Assembly (NCBI RefSeq): GCF_022436485.1
Contig: NZ_JAKUDO010000001.1
Coordinates: 1,488,001-1,552,000 of the forward strand
DNA length: 64,000 nucleotides
From: Agrococcus sp. ARC_14
Lineage (GTDB): Bacteria > Actinomycetota > Actinomycetes > Actinomycetales > Microbacteriaceae
Direction of reading: 5' to 3'
The position numbers were made by a program, and so were the translations under genes. Below, piece after piece: positions 45,110 to 54,140 of the stretch (its first letter is position 1; each line of letters opens with the position of its first letter). The notes beneath the pieces were generated by a model. That model had not been told where the DNA came from. It was given only the letters and a program-made list of their open reading frames with translations, and did no database searches.

Positions 45110-46321
45110 ATGTCTGTCCAGCACCCCATCTCGTTCCTCGTGGCGCCCAGCGGCTTCAAGGAGTCGCTCGCAGCTGAGGAGGTCGCAGCGGCGATCGCGA
45201 TCGGCATCCGACGCGTGGTGCCCGGCGCTCGCATCCGGCTGCTGCCGCTCGTCGACGGCGGCGAGGGCACGGCCGCGGCGATGGCGGCATCGACGGGCGG
45301 CCGGATCGAGCGTCGCTCCGTCACCGGACCCGTCGGTGAGCAGGTGGACAGCCATTTCGCGATCCTCGGCGACGGCACCACGGCGGTCGTCGAGATGGCA
45401 GCCGCCGCGGGGCTGAGCCTCGTGCCGCGCGATCGACGCGACCCGACACGGACGACCACCCGCGGCGTCGGTGAGCTCATGGTCGCCGCGCTCGACGCAG
45501 GCTGCACCCGCATCGTCGTCGGCTGCGGCGACTCCGGCACCTCCGACGGTGGCGCGGGGGCGCTGCAGGCGCTCGGCGCACGACTGCTCGACGCGCACGG
45601 CTCCGAGATCGGCGCGGGAGCGAGGGCCCTGGCGAAGCTTGACCGCATCGACATGGACGGGCTCGACCCACGGTTGGCAGACGTGGCGATCGAGGTCGCG
45701 TGCAACCCCACGAACGTGCTCACCGGGCCGCGCGGCGTCGCCCGTGTGTTCGGCCCGCAGAAGGGTGCCGACCCTGCCCAGGTCGACCGGCTCGCGAAGG
45801 CGCTCAAGCGCTGGGTCCGCACGCTCGAGCGCGATGCCGCATACCCTGCCGGCACCGACCTTCGCCGCGGTCTCGGCACCGGCGCGTCCGGGGGCCTGGG
45901 CGCGGGACTGGCCGCGATCGGAGCCACGCTGCTGCCCAGGTTCGAGGTGCTGCTCGAGTCGATCGATCTCGATGGCGCGATCGCCGAGGCCGATCTCGTC
46001 ATCACCGCAGAGGGCTCGATCGACCGGCAGACGCCGAACGGCAAGGTGCCTGCAGAGGTCGCATCGCGTGCGCAGCGCCTGCACGTCCCGGTGCTCGCGC
46101 TCGCCGGCACGATCGGCAGCGACGCCGGCCGCAACTACGACATCGGGATCGATGCCATCCAGTGCGTGCTGCCGTCGCCGGTCGAGCTGCAGGAGGCGTT
46201 CGATCGCGGTGCGGAGTTCGTCGCCGATGGCGCAGAGCGCGTGGTGCGCACCCTGCTGCTCGGCGCGGCGCTCGCGCGGACCGCGGATGCGCCGGTCGCC
46301 GAAGCGCTCGCGGTGGCATAG
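45110..46321 (+). CDS. glycerate kinase (type 1)
   Basis: Phosphorylates D-glycerate to phosphoglycerate for glycolysis. The 403-aa product begins FLVAPSGFKESLAAEEVAAAI and has LLPLVDGGEGTAAAM, the VVGCGDSGTSDGGAGALQALG block and LVITAEGSIDRQTPNGKVP, all family signatures. AACGGAGG precedes the ATG. Two-nt spacing to the permease indicates one operon. Confidence 0.94.
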   Translation: MSVQHPISFLVAPSGFKESLAAEEVAAAIAIGIRRVVPGARIRLLPLVDGGEGTAAAMAASTGGRIERRSVTGPVGEQVDSHFAILGDGTTAVVEMAAAAGLSLVPRDRRDPTRTTTRGVGELMVAALDAGCTRIVVGCGDSGTSDGGAGALQALGARLLDAHGSEIGAGARALAKLDRIDMDGLDPRLADVAIEVACNPTNVLTGPRGVARVFGPQKGADPAQVDRLAKALKRWVRTLERDAAYPAGTDLRRGLGTGASGGLGAGLAAIGATLLPRFEVLLESIDLDGAIAEADLVITAEGSIDRQTPNGKVPAEVASRAQRLHVPVLALAGTIGSDAGRNYDIGIDAIQCVLPSPVELQEAFDRGAEFVADGAERVVRTLLLGAALARTADAPVAEALAVA

Positions 46322-46338
46322 CGCGCGCGCTCGGCGAC

Positions 46339-46344
46339 TAGTCT
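46339..46344 (+). promoter_or_regulatory. -10 element TAGTCT, leaderless promoter for ydcF-like gene
   Basis: Ends 7 nt before the ATG at 46352. Confidence 0.5.
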
Positions 46345-46351
46345 GCTGGAG

Positions 46352-47326
46352 ATGAGCTCGAGCCGACGGATGCGCCTGCTGCGCCCGGCGCTCTGGGCCA
46401 CGATGATCGTGCTCGCCTTCACGCTGCTGCTGACGCGCGCGCTGCGCCGCCCGGTCGCGCTCTGGCTCGACGTGCCGGCCGGGGAGGGTGGCTGGGCGCT
46501 GCTGGTCGCCGCAGCCCTCGTCGCCACGCTCGGCCTCGGCGGCGCATCGCTCTGGCACGGCCTCGTGCTCACCAGGCTCGTGCGCGTGCGCCGCATCGAC
46601 GTGCTCATCGCGCTGCTCGGGGTCGGGATGCTGCTGCTCGCGATCGCGGTCGTCGTCGCCGCCGCGATCGACGCGGCCCTGGCGCGCGCGATCCTGGTGC
46701 TCGCGCTGCCGCTGTGGGCCGCGGGTCTCGCCGCCGCCGCGCTCGCGATGGCCAGCTTCATCCACCTGCGCGGCGCGCGGACGCCCACGGCTGCCGGCAC
46801 CGTGCTGATCCTGGGTGCTGGGCTGCGGGGCCGGGAGGTCGGCCCCCTGCTGCGGCGCCGCGTCGAACGGGGTGCAGAGGTCTGGCGCGCATCCCTCGCC
46901 ACGAGGCCGGATGCGCGGATCGTGGTCTCCGGCGGGCAGGGGCCCGACGAGGTGCGCACCGAGGCCTCCGCGATGGCCGACCACCTCATCCGTCACCTCG
47001 GCGTGCCCGCGGAGGCGATCGATCAGGAGGAGGCATCGACGACGACGCGCGAGAACCTCGAGCTCTCCCGCATGCTCGTCACCGGCCCGCGGCGCGCGCC
47101 GCTCGCGGTCGTCACGAGCGAGTACCACGCCTTCCGCACGGCGTGGCTGCTCGCGGGCGTCGGCATCGAGGGCACGGTCGTCGGCGCCTGGACCCGGCCG
47201 TCGTACCGCCCGGGCGCCGTCGTGCGGGAGGCGCTCGCCGTCGCCGCAGATCACCGCTGGTGGTGCATCGGCGGCACCGCGGCGCTGTGGGCGCTCGCGG
47301 CCTGGGTGCTCCTCCAGCAAGCCTAG
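46352..47326 (+). CDS. YdcF/SanA family (DUF218) membrane protein
   Basis: A 324-aa protein with four hydrophobic segments in the first 145 residues, a DUF218 domain (about 148-290) and a C-terminal hydrophobic helix. Domain motifs: LILGAGLRG, IVVSGGQGPDE, EEASTTTRENLELS and VVTSEYHAFRTAWL. DUF218 proteins are linked to envelope biogenesis; a SAM- or nucleotide-binding role has been proposed. The gatC promoter lies over its 3' end. Confidence 0.87.
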   Translation: MSSSRRMRLLRPALWATMIVLAFTLLLTRALRRPVALWLDVPAGEGGWALLVAAALVATLGLGGASLWHGLVLTRLVRVRRIDVLIALLGVGMLLLAIAVVVAAAIDAALARAILVLALPLWAAGLAAAALAMASFIHLRGARTPTAAGTVLILGAGLRGREVGPLLRRRVERGAEVWRASLATRPDARIVVSGGQGPDEVRTEASAMADHLIRHLGVPAEAIDQEEASTTTRENLELSRMLVTGPRRAPLAVVTSEYHAFRTAWLLAGVGIEGTVVGAWTRPSYRPGAVVREALAVAADHRWWCIGGTAALWALAAWVLLQQA

Positions 47327-47329
47327 AAT
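47324..47329 (+). promoter_or_regulatory. -10 element TAGAAT upstream of gatCAB
   Basis: TAGAAT spans the end of the ydcF-like gene; transcription would start about 28 nt before gatC, whose ATG has CGAGGAG. Confidence 0.5.
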
Positions 47330-47363
47330 TGAGGGAACCCCCCGGCTTCACACGAGGAGACTC

Positions 47364-47663
47364 ATGTCTGAGATCACTCGCGAGGAGGTCCAGCATCTGG
47401 CTGGGCTCGCTCGCATCGCGCTCACCGACGACGAGGTGACGAGCCTCACGACCGAGCTGTCGCAGATCGTCGACGCCATCGCCACGGTCCGCGAGGTCGC
47501 GGGCGACGATGTGCCGGCCACGAGCCACCCGGTGCCGATGACGAACGTGCTGCGAGCCGACGTCGTGGGCGACACGCTCACGCACGCGCAGGCCTTCGCC
47601 GGCGCGCCCGGCCACGACGGCGAGCGCTTCCGCGTCTCCGCGATCCTGGGGGAGGAGCAGTGA
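47364..47663 (+). CDS. gatC: Asp/Glu-tRNA amidotransferase subunit C
   Basis: Small bridging subunit of the GatCAB transamidosome, which converts Glu-tRNA(Gln) and Asp-tRNA(Asn). The 99-aa product begins [21 protein letters not shown], the GatC signature. CGAGGAG precedes ATG 47364. Its stop overlaps the gatA ATG (TGATG). Confidence 0.95.
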   Translation: MSEITREEVQHLAGLARIALTDDEVTSLTTELSQIVDAIATVREVAGDDVPATSHPVPMTNVLRADVVGDTLTHAQAFAGAPGHDGERFRVSAILGEEQ

Positions 47664-49213
47664 TGGGCGACCTCACCCGCCTCGCAGGCCACGAGCTCGC
47701 CGGCCTGCTCGCAGCAGGCGAGGTCTCGAGCGTCGAGGCCACGCAAGCCCACCTCGATCGCATCGCCGCGGTCGACGGCGAGATCCACGCCTTCCTGCAC
47801 GTCAACGACGGTGCGCTCGAGCAGGCAGCCGCCATCGATGCGCGGCGCGCAGCCGGCGAGCAGCTGCACGAGCTCGCTGGCGCCCCGGTCGCGATCAAGG
47901 ATGTGCTCTGCACGATCGGCATGCCATCGACCTCGGGCTCGAAGATCCTCGAGGGCTGGGTGCCGCCGTACGACGCGACCGTGGTCGCGCGGCTCAAGGA
48001 CGCAGGCCTCGTCGCGCTCGGCAAGACCAACATGGATGAGTTCGCGATGGGCTCGAGCACCGAGCACTCCGCCTACGGCCCCACGCGCAACCCCTGGGAC
48101 ACCGACCGCATCCCCGGTGGCTCCGGCGGCGGCTCGGCGGCGGCGGTCGCGGCCTTCGAGGCGCCCTTCGCGCTCGGCAGCGACACCGGCGGCTCCATCC
48201 GCCAGCCCGCCGCCGTGACCGGCACCGTCGGCGTCAAGCCCACCTACGGCGGCGTGAGCCGCTACGGCGCGATCGCGCTCGCCTCGAGCCTCGACCAGGT
48301 CGGCCCCGTCACCCGCACGGTGCTCGACTCGGCGCTCATCCACGACGTCATCGGCGGCCACGACCCGCACGACTCCACGAGCCTCGAGCGCGAGTGGCCG
48401 TCGTTCACCGCCGCCGCCCGCGAGGGCGCGGCCACCGGCAGCCTCGCGGGCGTCAAGGTCGGTATCGTCAAGGAGCTCGACAGCGAGGGCATCGCACCCG
48501 ACGTGCAGGCGCGCTTCCAGGAGACCGTGCAGCTGCTGACGGATGCGGGAGCCGAGGTCGTCGAGGTCTCGTGCCCGTCGTTCGCCTACTCGGTCGCCGC
48601 CTACTACCTGATCCTGCCCGCAGAGGCCTCGTCGAACCTCGCACGCTTCGACTCGGTGCGCTTCGGCCTGCGCGTGGAGCAGCCCGGCCAGACCGTCGAA
48701 GACGTCATGGCCGCGAGCCGCGAGGCCGGCTTCGGCCCGGAGGTCAAGCGTCGCATCATCCTCGGCACCTACGCGCTCTCGGCGGGCTACTACGACGCCT
48801 ACTACGGCTCCGCGCAGAAGGTGCGCACGCTCATCCAGCGCGACTTCGACGCGGCGTTCGAGCAGGTCGACCTGCTCATCAGCCCTGCGGCGCCCACCAC
48901 GGCGTTCAAGCTCGGTGAGAAGATCGACGATCCGCTGGCGATGTACGCCAACGACATCACGACGATCCCCGCGAACCTCGCCGGCATCCCCGGCATGGGG
49001 CTGCCGATGGGGCTGGGCGACGACGGGCTGCCCGTCGGCCTGCAGCTGCTCGCCCCGATGTTCGAGGATGCGCGGCTCTACCGCGCGGGCGCGACCATCG
49101 AGGCGCTCCTCGCCGACCGCTGGGGCGGCATCCTGACCACGAAGGCACCGGCCCTTCGAGACGCCGGCTCCGCCGGCTCCTCAGGGACCACACTGAACGG
49201 AGGCGCAGCATGA
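47663..49213 (+). CDS. gatA: Asp/Glu-tRNA amidotransferase subunit A
   Basis: Amidase subunit that releases ammonia from glutamine. The 516-aa product has the Ser-cisSer-Lys triad: Lys in [12 protein letters not shown], the Gly/Ser-rich [20 protein letters not shown], and [16 protein letters not shown] 47663 is preferred (GGGGGAGGAG at 5 nt); an in-frame GTG at 47660 is too close. The final 15 or so residues ([14 protein letters not shown]) are encoded by a palindromic repeat and extend beyond the conserved end. Confidence 0.96.
   Translation: MGDLTRLAGHELAGLLAAGEVSSVEATQAHLDRIAAVDGEIHAFLHVNDGALEQAAAIDARRAAGEQLHELAGAPVAIKDVLCTIGMPSTSGSKILEGWVPPYDATVVARLKDAGLVALGKTNMDEFAMGSSTEHSAYGPTRNPWDTDRIPGGSGGGSAAAVAAFEAPFALGSDTGGSIRQPAAVTGTVGVKPTYGGVSRYGAIALASSLDQVGPVTRTVLDSALIHDVIGGHDPHDSTSLEREWPSFTAAAREGAATGSLAGVKVGIVKELDSEGIAPDVQARFQETVQLLTDAGAEVVEVSCPSFAYSVAAYYLILPAEASSNLARFDSVRFGLRVEQPGQTVEDVMAASREAGFGPEVKRRIILGTYALSAGYYDAYYGSAQKVRTLIQRDFDAAFEQVDLLISPAAPTTAFKLGEKIDDPLAMYANDITTIPANLAGIPGMGLPMGLGDDGLPVGLQLLAPMFEDARLYRAGATIEALLADRWGGILTTKAPALRDAGSAGSSGTTLNGGAA
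49150..49189 (+). repeat. palindromic repeat, family B, inside the gatA 3' coding end
   Basis: CCCTTCGAGACGCCGGC, TCC and GCCGGCTCCTCAGGG form an imperfect palindrome resembling the Microbacteriaceae intergenic repeat that reads from a TTCGAGAC arm to a CTCAGGGACC arm. Here it is read through in frame as the last residues of GatA. Confidence 0.7.
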
Positions 49214-50721
49214 AGGCCAAGCTGATGGACTTCGACAAGGCGCTCGAGCTGTTCGAGCCCGTGCTCGGGTTCGAGGTGCACGTCGAGCTCGGCACGAGGA
49301 CCAAGATGTTCTCGGCGGCGCCGAACCCGGCGCATCCGGACTTCCACGACGTCGCGCCCAACACGCTCATCGACCCGCTGAGCCTCGGCCTGCCCGGCAG
49401 CCTGCCGGTGACGAACGAGCTGGCCGTGCGCTACTCGATCTCGCTGGGCCTCGCGCTCGGCTGCGAGATCGCCGAGTCGTGCCGCTTCGCCAGGAAGAAC
49501 TACTTCTACCCCGATACGCCGAAGAACTACCAGATCTCGCAGTACGACGAGCCCATCGCCTTCGAGGGTCAGGTCGAGATCGAGCTCGCGAGCGGTCGGC
49601 AGATCACTGTGCCGATCGAGCGCGCGCACATGGAGGAGGACGCCGGCAAGCTCACCCACGTGGGCGGCTCGACCGGTCGCATCCAGGGCGCCGAGTACTC
49701 GCTCGTCGACTACAACCGGGCCGGCGTGCCGCTGGTCGAGATCGTCACGCACATGATCTTCGGCGCCGAGCACGACGCACCCGAGATCGCGAAGGCCTAC
49801 GTCGGCGCGATCCGCGACATCGTGCTCTCGCTCGGCATCTCCGAGGCGCGGATGGAGCGCGGCAACCTGCGCTGCGACGCCAACGTCTCGCTGCGTCCGC
49901 GCGGGTCAGAGACGCTCGGCACCCGCACCGAGACGAAGAACGTCAACTCGATGCGCTCGGTCGAGCGCGCGGTGCGCTACGAGATCCAGCGGCAGGCGGC
50001 GATCCTCGCCGACGGCGGCACGATCACGCAGGAGACGCGCCACTGGCACGAGGACACCGGTGCGACGAGCCCCGGTCGCCCCAAGTCGGATGCCGACGAC
50101 TACCGCTACTTCCCGGAGCCCGACCTGCTGCCGGTCGCGCCGAGCCGTGCCCTGGTCGAAGAGCTGCGCGCTGCGCTGCCGGAGCAGCCGCTCGCACGCC
50201 GCCGGCGCCTGAAGGCCGAGTGGGGCTTCACCGACCTGGAGTTCCAGGATGTCGTGAACGGCGACATGCTGCACCTGGTCGACGCGACGGTCGCCGCCGG
50301 AGCCGCGCCGCAGTCTGCGCGCAAGTGGTGGACGGGTGAGATCGCCCGCGTCGCCAACGATCGGGGCGTCGAGGCGGCGAGCCTCGTCGAGCCGGCGCAC
50401 GTGGCAGCGCTGCAGCGCCTCATCGACGATGGAGCGCTCACCGACCGCCTGGCTCGCCAGGCGCTCGAGGGCGTCATGGCCGGCGAGGGCAGCCCGAGCG
50501 AGGTCGTCGCGGCACGCGGACTGCAGGTCGTCACCGACGAGTCGGCGCTGGTCGCAGCGGTCGATGAGGCGCTGGCAGCCCAGCCCGATGTGCTGCAGAA
50601 GATCCGCGACGGCAAGGTGCAGGCCGCGGGAGCCGTCATCGGCGCCGTGATGAAGGCCATGCGGGGTCAGGCGGATGCCGCGCGCGTTCGCGAGATCGTG
50701 CTGGAGCGCGCAGGAAGTTGA
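49210..50721 (+). CDS. gatB: Asp/Glu-tRNA amidotransferase subunit B
   Basis: tRNA-binding kinase-like subunit of GatCAB. The 503-aa product has [20 protein letters not shown], the [12 protein letters not shown] region, the [11 protein letters not shown] and [17 protein letters not shown] motifs, and the C-terminal YqeY-like helical domain. ATG at 49210 overlaps the gatA stop by 4 nt with CGGAGG before it. Confidence 0.96.
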   Translation: MKAKLMDFDKALELFEPVLGFEVHVELGTRTKMFSAAPNPAHPDFHDVAPNTLIDPLSLGLPGSLPVTNELAVRYSISLGLALGCEIAESCRFARKNYFYPDTPKNYQISQYDEPIAFEGQVEIELASGRQITVPIERAHMEEDAGKLTHVGGSTGRIQGAEYSLVDYNRAGVPLVEIVTHMIFGAEHDAPEIAKAYVGAIRDIVLSLGISEARMERGNLRCDANVSLRPRGSETLGTRTETKNVNSMRSVERAVRYEIQRQAAILADGGTITQETRHWHEDTGATSPGRPKSDADDYRYFPEPDLLPVAPSRALVEELRAALPEQPLARRRRLKAEWGFTDLEFQDVVNGDMLHLVDATVAAGAAPQSARKWWTGEIARVANDRGVEAASLVEPAHVAALQRLIDDGALTDRLARQALEGVMAGEGSPSEVVAARGLQVVTDESALVAAVDEALAAQPDVLQKIRDGKVQAAGAVIGAVMKAMRGQADAARVREIVLERAGS

Positions 50722-50845
50722 ATCGGAAGGCCCGATCTACAGGGACTTTCACCGAATTCGGGGTACGCTCAGGCCAAGGAACCGCAGATCGCGGTGACCG
50801 GGCTGGCTCCCTTGCCTCGCTCTGACTCGGAAGGACCACACACAC

Positions 50846-51118
50846 ATGGGATTCTTCGTCTTCCTCATCTTCGGACTCATCGCTGGTGCGCTCGCAAAGC
50901 TCATCCTGCCCGGCAAGCAGGGCGGCGGCTGGCTCGTCACGCTGCTGCTCGGCGTCGTCGGCGCCATGCTCGGTGGCTGGATCGCCGGGCTGCTCGGCCA
51001 GGACGTCTACAACTCGTTCTGGTCGCCGCTCGGCTGGCTCTTCGCCATCGGCGGCGCGATCCTCGTGCTGCTCATCTGGGGCCTCATCACCAAGAACCGC
51101 GGCAAGACGAGCGCCTGA
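50846..51118 (+). CDS. GlsB/YeaQ/YmgE family membrane protein
   Basis: A 90-aa protein with three hydrophobic helices and Gly-rich packing (LIAGALAKLILPGKQGGG, TLLLGVVGAMLGGWIAGLLG), the transglycosylase-associated-protein family, often stress induced. A GGGTAC at 50761 upstream resembles alternative-sigma -10 boxes, though no matching -35 is seen. Followed 17 nt later by a terminator hairpin. Confidence 0.9.
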   Translation: MGFFVFLIFGLIAGALAKLILPGKQGGGWLVTLLLGVVGAMLGGWIAGLLGQDVYNSFWSPLGWLFAIGGAILVLLIWGLITKNRGKTSA

Positions 51119-51130
51119 CGCTCTCCTGAC

Positions 51131-51168
51131 GCACGAAAGGGCCGCCCGCTGGGCGGCCCTTTCTGCGT
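51131..51168 (+). terminator. terminator after the YeaQ-type gene
   Basis: AAAGGGCCGCCC and GGGCGGCCCTTT form a perfect 12-bp stem (51136-51147 with 51151-51162), loop GCT, with TTT closing the 3' arm; outer GCAC/GTGC-type pairing extends it. Confidence 0.85.
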
Positions 51169-51178
51169 GAGAGCGCAG

Positions 51179-51220
51179 GTCGAGGAGCGCGCGTGCGCAG
51201 CACGCACGCGTCACGAGGCC
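51179..51220 (+). repeat. intergenic palindromic repeat, family A, copy 4
   Basis: GGTCGAGGAGCGCGCGTGC to GCACGCACGCGTCACGAGG matches copies 1-3 near 23 kb in both arms with a different tip. It includes the TGA stop of the LLM gene on the minus strand. Confidence 0.75.
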
Positions 51221-52134
51221 GCAGCCACCCCCGCGAACGCGGCGAGCTCGTCCAGGTGGTCGAGGTCGGTGAGGTCCAGCGTCTGCAGGTAGACCCGCTC
51301 CACACCGTCCGCGGCGAGCGTGCCCAAGCGGTCCTCGACCTCGGCGCGCGTGCCGGCGATGCCGTGCTCACGCAGCTCTGCGGGCTCGCGGCCGATCGCC
51401 GCGGCGCGGCGCGCGAAGCTCGCCTCGTCCTCGCCGACACACGCCACGAGCGCCACGGAGCGCGTCACCGGCCGCGTGCGCTCCGCTCGCTCGATCGCCT
51501 CGTCGAGCGCGGCGAACAGAGGTTGGATGCGGTCGAGGGCAGGGAACGAGAGGTTGTGCTCGTCGGCGAACTCGGCCGCGAGCCGCGGCGTGCGCTTGGC
51601 GCCCAGCCCGCCCACGATCACCGGGATCCGCTCCTGCACAGGCTTCGGCAGCGCGGGGGAGTCGTCGATCGCGTAGTGCTCGCCCGTGAACGAGAAGCGG
51701 GCGCCTGCGGGCGTCTGCCACAGCCCGGTCAGGATCGCCAGCTGCTCCTCGAGCAGGTCGAAGCGCTTCTCCGGGAACGGGATGCCGTAGGCGGCGTGCT
51801 CCTGCTCGAACCAGCCGGTGCCGAGGCCGAGTTCGATGCGGCCGCCCGACATCTGGTCGACGTTGGCGACCTGCACTGCCAGGATGCCCGGCAGCCGGTA
51901 GGTGACCGAGGAGACGAGCGTGCCCAACCGGATCCGCTCGGTGTCGCGCGCCAGACCTGCCAGCGCCGTCCACGCATCCGTCGGCCCGTACCCCGCATCG
52001 CCGTCGCCCATGCGCAGGTAGTGGTCGGAGCGGAAGAAGCCGTCGAAGCCGAGCTGCTCGGTGCGCAGCGCGACCGCGAGCAGCTCGTCGTAGGAGGCGC
52101 CCTGCTGGGGCTCGGTGAAGATGCGGAAGTCCAT
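51211..52134 (-). CDS. LLM class flavin/F420-dependent oxidoreductase
   Basis: A 307-aa luciferase-like TIM barrel. F420-type members begin MDFRIFTEP and carry DGFFRSDHYLRMG, RIELGLGTGWFEQEH and RIPVIVGGLGAKR, as here. Substrate unknown. ATG 52134 gives the family N-terminus. Its last residues (AAS) and TGA lie in a family-A repeat. It converges on the YeaQ-type gene across the terminator. Confidence 0.9.
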   Translation of the reverse strand: MDFRIFTEPQQGASYDELLAVALRTEQLGFDGFFRSDHYLRMGDGDAGYGPTDAWTALAGLARDTERIRLGTLVSSVTYRLPGILAVQVANVDQMSGGRIELGLGTGWFEQEHAAYGIPFPEKRFDLLEEQLAILTGLWQTPAGARFSFTGEHYAIDDSPALPKPVQERIPVIVGGLGAKRTPRLAAEFADEHNLSFPALDRIQPLFAALDEAIERAERTRPVTRSVALVACVGEDEASFARRAAAIGREPAELREHGIAGTRAEVEDRLGTLAADGVERVYLQTLDLTDLDHLDELAAFAGVAAAS

Positions 52135-52204
52135 GTCTGACAGCCAAGCACAGTCGTTCGGCGGCACGCGCGCGTGCCTCGGTGGTGCCCGCGCGGGACG
52201 CGCA

Positions 52205-52210
52205 TAGGCT
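52205..52210 (+). promoter_or_regulatory. -10 element TAGGCT upstream of the DUF3097 gene
   Basis: TAnnnT hexamer about 55 nt before ATG 52266. The nearby GTG at 52217 is out of frame. Confidence 0.4.
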
Positions 52211-52265
52211 CGGCCGGTGCCGAATGGGCGGGTGCGGGACCCGGCCGGCGTCGAACGGAGTGCGG

Positions 52266-53120
52266 ATGGATTGGGACGCCTGGGGCGGAGACGTGCTCTC
52301 CGCGGACGCGAAGGCTGCGCGCACGCCTGCGCCGCCGACGCGCGTCGAGGCCGCCCGTGAGCTCGTCGTCGAGCGTCACGACGGCTACGTCGGCGCCGTC
52401 GTGCGCGTCGAGGCCGGCAACGTGCACCTCGAGGACCGTCGCGGCGCCGTGCGCGCGTTCCCCCTGGGCCGCGGCTTCTTCATCGACGGCGTCGAGGTCG
52501 AGCTCGTGCCCGCGGTCGCGAAGCAGGCGGGATCGACGCGCACCGCATCCGGCTCCCGTGCCGTCGGGGGGTTGCGGGCGCGCGTCGCGCTGCCGAGTCG
52601 CATCCTCGTCGAGGGCGTGCACGACGCCGAGCTCGTCGAGCAGGTGTGGGGCCACGACCTGCGTGTCGAGGGCGTCGTCGTGGAGCCGCTGCACGGCGCC
52701 GATGACCTGGCCGCGATCGTGGCAGAGTTCGCGCCCACCCGCGAGCGCCGCCTCGGCATCCTGCTCGACCACCTCGTGCCGGGCTCGAAGGAGTCGCGCA
52801 TCGCCGCAGCCGTGACGAGCGGGCCGCACGGTGCCCACGTGCGCATCGTCGGCCATCCGTTCATCGACATCTGGCAGGCGGTGAAGCCGGCGCGGCTCGG
52901 CATCGCTGCGTGGCCGGCGGTGCCGAAGGGCGAGGACTGGAAGCGCGGCACCCTGCAGCGGCTCGGCATGCCGCACGGCAGCCAGGAGGATGTCGGGCGG
53001 GCGTGGCAGCGCATCCGCTCCCGGGTGCGCGACTGGAACGATCTCGAGCCAGAGCTGCTCGGCCGCGTCGAGGAGCTCATCGACTTCGTGACGGCGGCGT
53101 CCTCACCGCCGGCCGGGTAG
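52266..53120 (+). CDS. DUF3097 protein, TOPRIM-like
   Basis: A 284-aa actinobacterial protein. RILVEGVHDAELVEQVWG and GILLDHLVPGSKES resemble the Glu and DxD motifs of a TOPRIM fold (nucleases, primases), suggesting nucleic-acid work, but no function is established. ATG 52266 starts the conserved MDWDAWGGDVLS; an upstream ATG-less frame from 52182 is unlikely. Confidence 0.86.
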   Translation: MDWDAWGGDVLSADAKAARTPAPPTRVEAARELVVERHDGYVGAVVRVEAGNVHLEDRRGAVRAFPLGRGFFIDGVEVELVPAVAKQAGSTRTASGSRAVGGLRARVALPSRILVEGVHDAELVEQVWGHDLRVEGVVVEPLHGADDLAAIVAEFAPTRERRLGILLDHLVPGSKESRIAAAVTSGPHGAHVRIVGHPFIDIWQAVKPARLGIAAWPAVPKGEDWKRGTLQRLGMPHGSQEDVGRAWQRIRSRVRDWNDLEPELLGRVEELIDFVTAASSPPAG

Positions 53121-53147
53121 CCGCCGCCGGCGACGCATCCGGACCGG

Positions 53148-53945
53148 TCAAGCGAGCGGCTGCACCTCGGTCAGCCGCGGCAGCTTCGGGTCGCGGCCGT
53201 CGCCGGAGGAACGGCCTGTGAAGCGACGGCCGAGCCACGGCAGCACGTACTCGCGGTAGTAGCCCAGATCGCGCCTGCCCTCTGCAGTGGTCGCGCCGGC
53301 GAGATCGCGCCAGCCTGCCGGCGCCTCGTGGCCGAGCGCGCGCAGCACGTTGCGCGCGACGTGCGCGTGACCCGCGGCGTTGAGGTGCAGCCGGTCGATC
53401 GACCAGAAGCGCGGGCTGCGCAGCTCGGGGTCGCCCCAGTTGTCGACGTAGGGCGCATCGAGATCCCCGATGCGCGACTCCACGGCGCGAGCGAGGGCGT
53501 CGCCGCGGCGCTGCATCACGGCACCGATCGGCATCACCTGGCTGGGGTTGCCGCCCGAGAGCAGGATCGGGCGGATGCCCGCGGCCGCGATGCGATGCGC
53601 GGCCTCGGCCAGGCGGGCGCCCACGTGGTCGATGGAGACGCGCGGCCGCAGGATGTCGTTGCCGCCGCCGTTGATGCTGATCGCCTCGGGGTGCAGGGCG
53701 ATCGCGGCATCGAGCTGCTCGGAGAGGATGCCGTGGAGCTTGCGCCCGCGGATGGCGAGGTTGGCGTAGCGCACCGGCGCGCCCTGCGCGGTCGCGAGGC
53801 CCGCGGCGACGAAGTCGGCCCAGCCGCGCAACGAACCATCAGGCAGCTCGTCGCCGACGCCCTCGGTGAAGCTGTCGCCGATGGCGACGAACGATCGGAT
53901 CGGCTGCGCTGTCGCTGCTGGTCCCTCGGCCCCGGTCTCGATCAC
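53148..53945 (-). CDS. SGNH/GDSL hydrolase
   Basis: A 265-aa esterase-like protein without a signal peptide. Block I FVAIGDSFTEGVGD (nucleophile Ser), block III GGGNDIL, block V DRLHLNAAGHAHVA (Asp-x-x-His). Substrate unknown. GTG 53945 is 6 nt from a TAGGCT -10. It converges on the DUF3097 gene with 27 nt between. Confidence 0.9.
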   Translation of the reverse strand: MIETGAEGPAATAQPIRSFVAIGDSFTEGVGDELPDGSLRGWADFVAAGLATAQGAPVRYANLAIRGRKLHGILSEQLDAAIALHPEAISINGGGNDILRPRVSIDHVGARLAEAAHRIAAAGIRPILLSGGNPSQVMPIGAVMQRRGDALARAVESRIGDLDAPYVDNWGDPELRSPRFWSIDRLHLNAAGHAHVARNVLRALGHEAPAGWRDLAGATTAEGRRDLGYYREYVLPWLGRRFTGRSSGDGRDPKLPRLTEVQPLA

Positions 53946-53951
53946 CGGCCC

Positions 53952-53957
53952 AGCCTA
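53952..53957 (-). promoter_or_regulatory. -10 element TAGGCT, leaderless promoter for the SGNH gene
   Basis: On the minus strand it ends 6 nt before the GTG at 53945. Confidence 0.6.
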
Positions 53958-53999
53958 CGGCCGCAGGGCCACGAGCCGGCCCGCGACCTGCGGTCGGGC

Positions 54000-54005
54000 T
54001 AGACT
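54000..54005 (+). promoter_or_regulatory. -10 element TAGACT of the thiamine-transport operon
   Basis: Places transcription start near 54012, just before P1 of the TPP riboswitch. The -35 is not recognisable. Confidence 0.5.
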
Positions 54006-54013
54006 GCAGTTCT

Positions 54014-54099
54014 GACACGGGAGTCCGGTGCGCCGGGCTGAGAGGAAGACTGCAGTCTTCGACCGTCAAACCTGATCTGGATCATGCCAGCGCAGGGAG
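54014..54099 (+). ncRNA. TPP riboswitch (thi box)
   Basis: Shows the conserved core: CACGGGAG 5' arm, GCTGAGAGG (54037-54045), AAACCTGATCTGGATCATGCCAGCG and GCAGGGAGG closing strand, read in three short pieces. The variable P3 arm is a 16-bp perfect palindrome (54045-54060). It senses thiamine pyrophosphate and lowers expression of the downstream transporter. No terminator stem is evident between it and the ATG, so control is probably at translation, or by Rho. Confidence 0.93.
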
Positions 54100-54140
54100 G
54101 ACACACCACCCGTGCCATCACTCCGAGTGAAGGGCACCGC

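Noticed and set aside
44366..47320. Very long minus-strand frame (about 984 codons) opposite the permease, glycerate kinase and ydcF-like genes
   Set aside because: At about 70% GC, antisense frames stay open by chance. Its sequence is Arg/Gly/Ala/His-rich with no domain, while the plus strand holds three recognisable genes.
50761..50766. GGGTAC as a sigma-B/sigma-H -10 for the YeaQ-type gene
   Set aside because: No GTT or GGAA-type -35 at suitable distance, so a stress sigma promoter is not supported.
54001..54058. Repeated AGACTGCAGT at 54001 and within the TPP riboswitch, thought of as an alternative-pairing switch
   Set aside because: The first copy includes the -10 and lies upstream of the predicted start site, so it would not be in the RNA.
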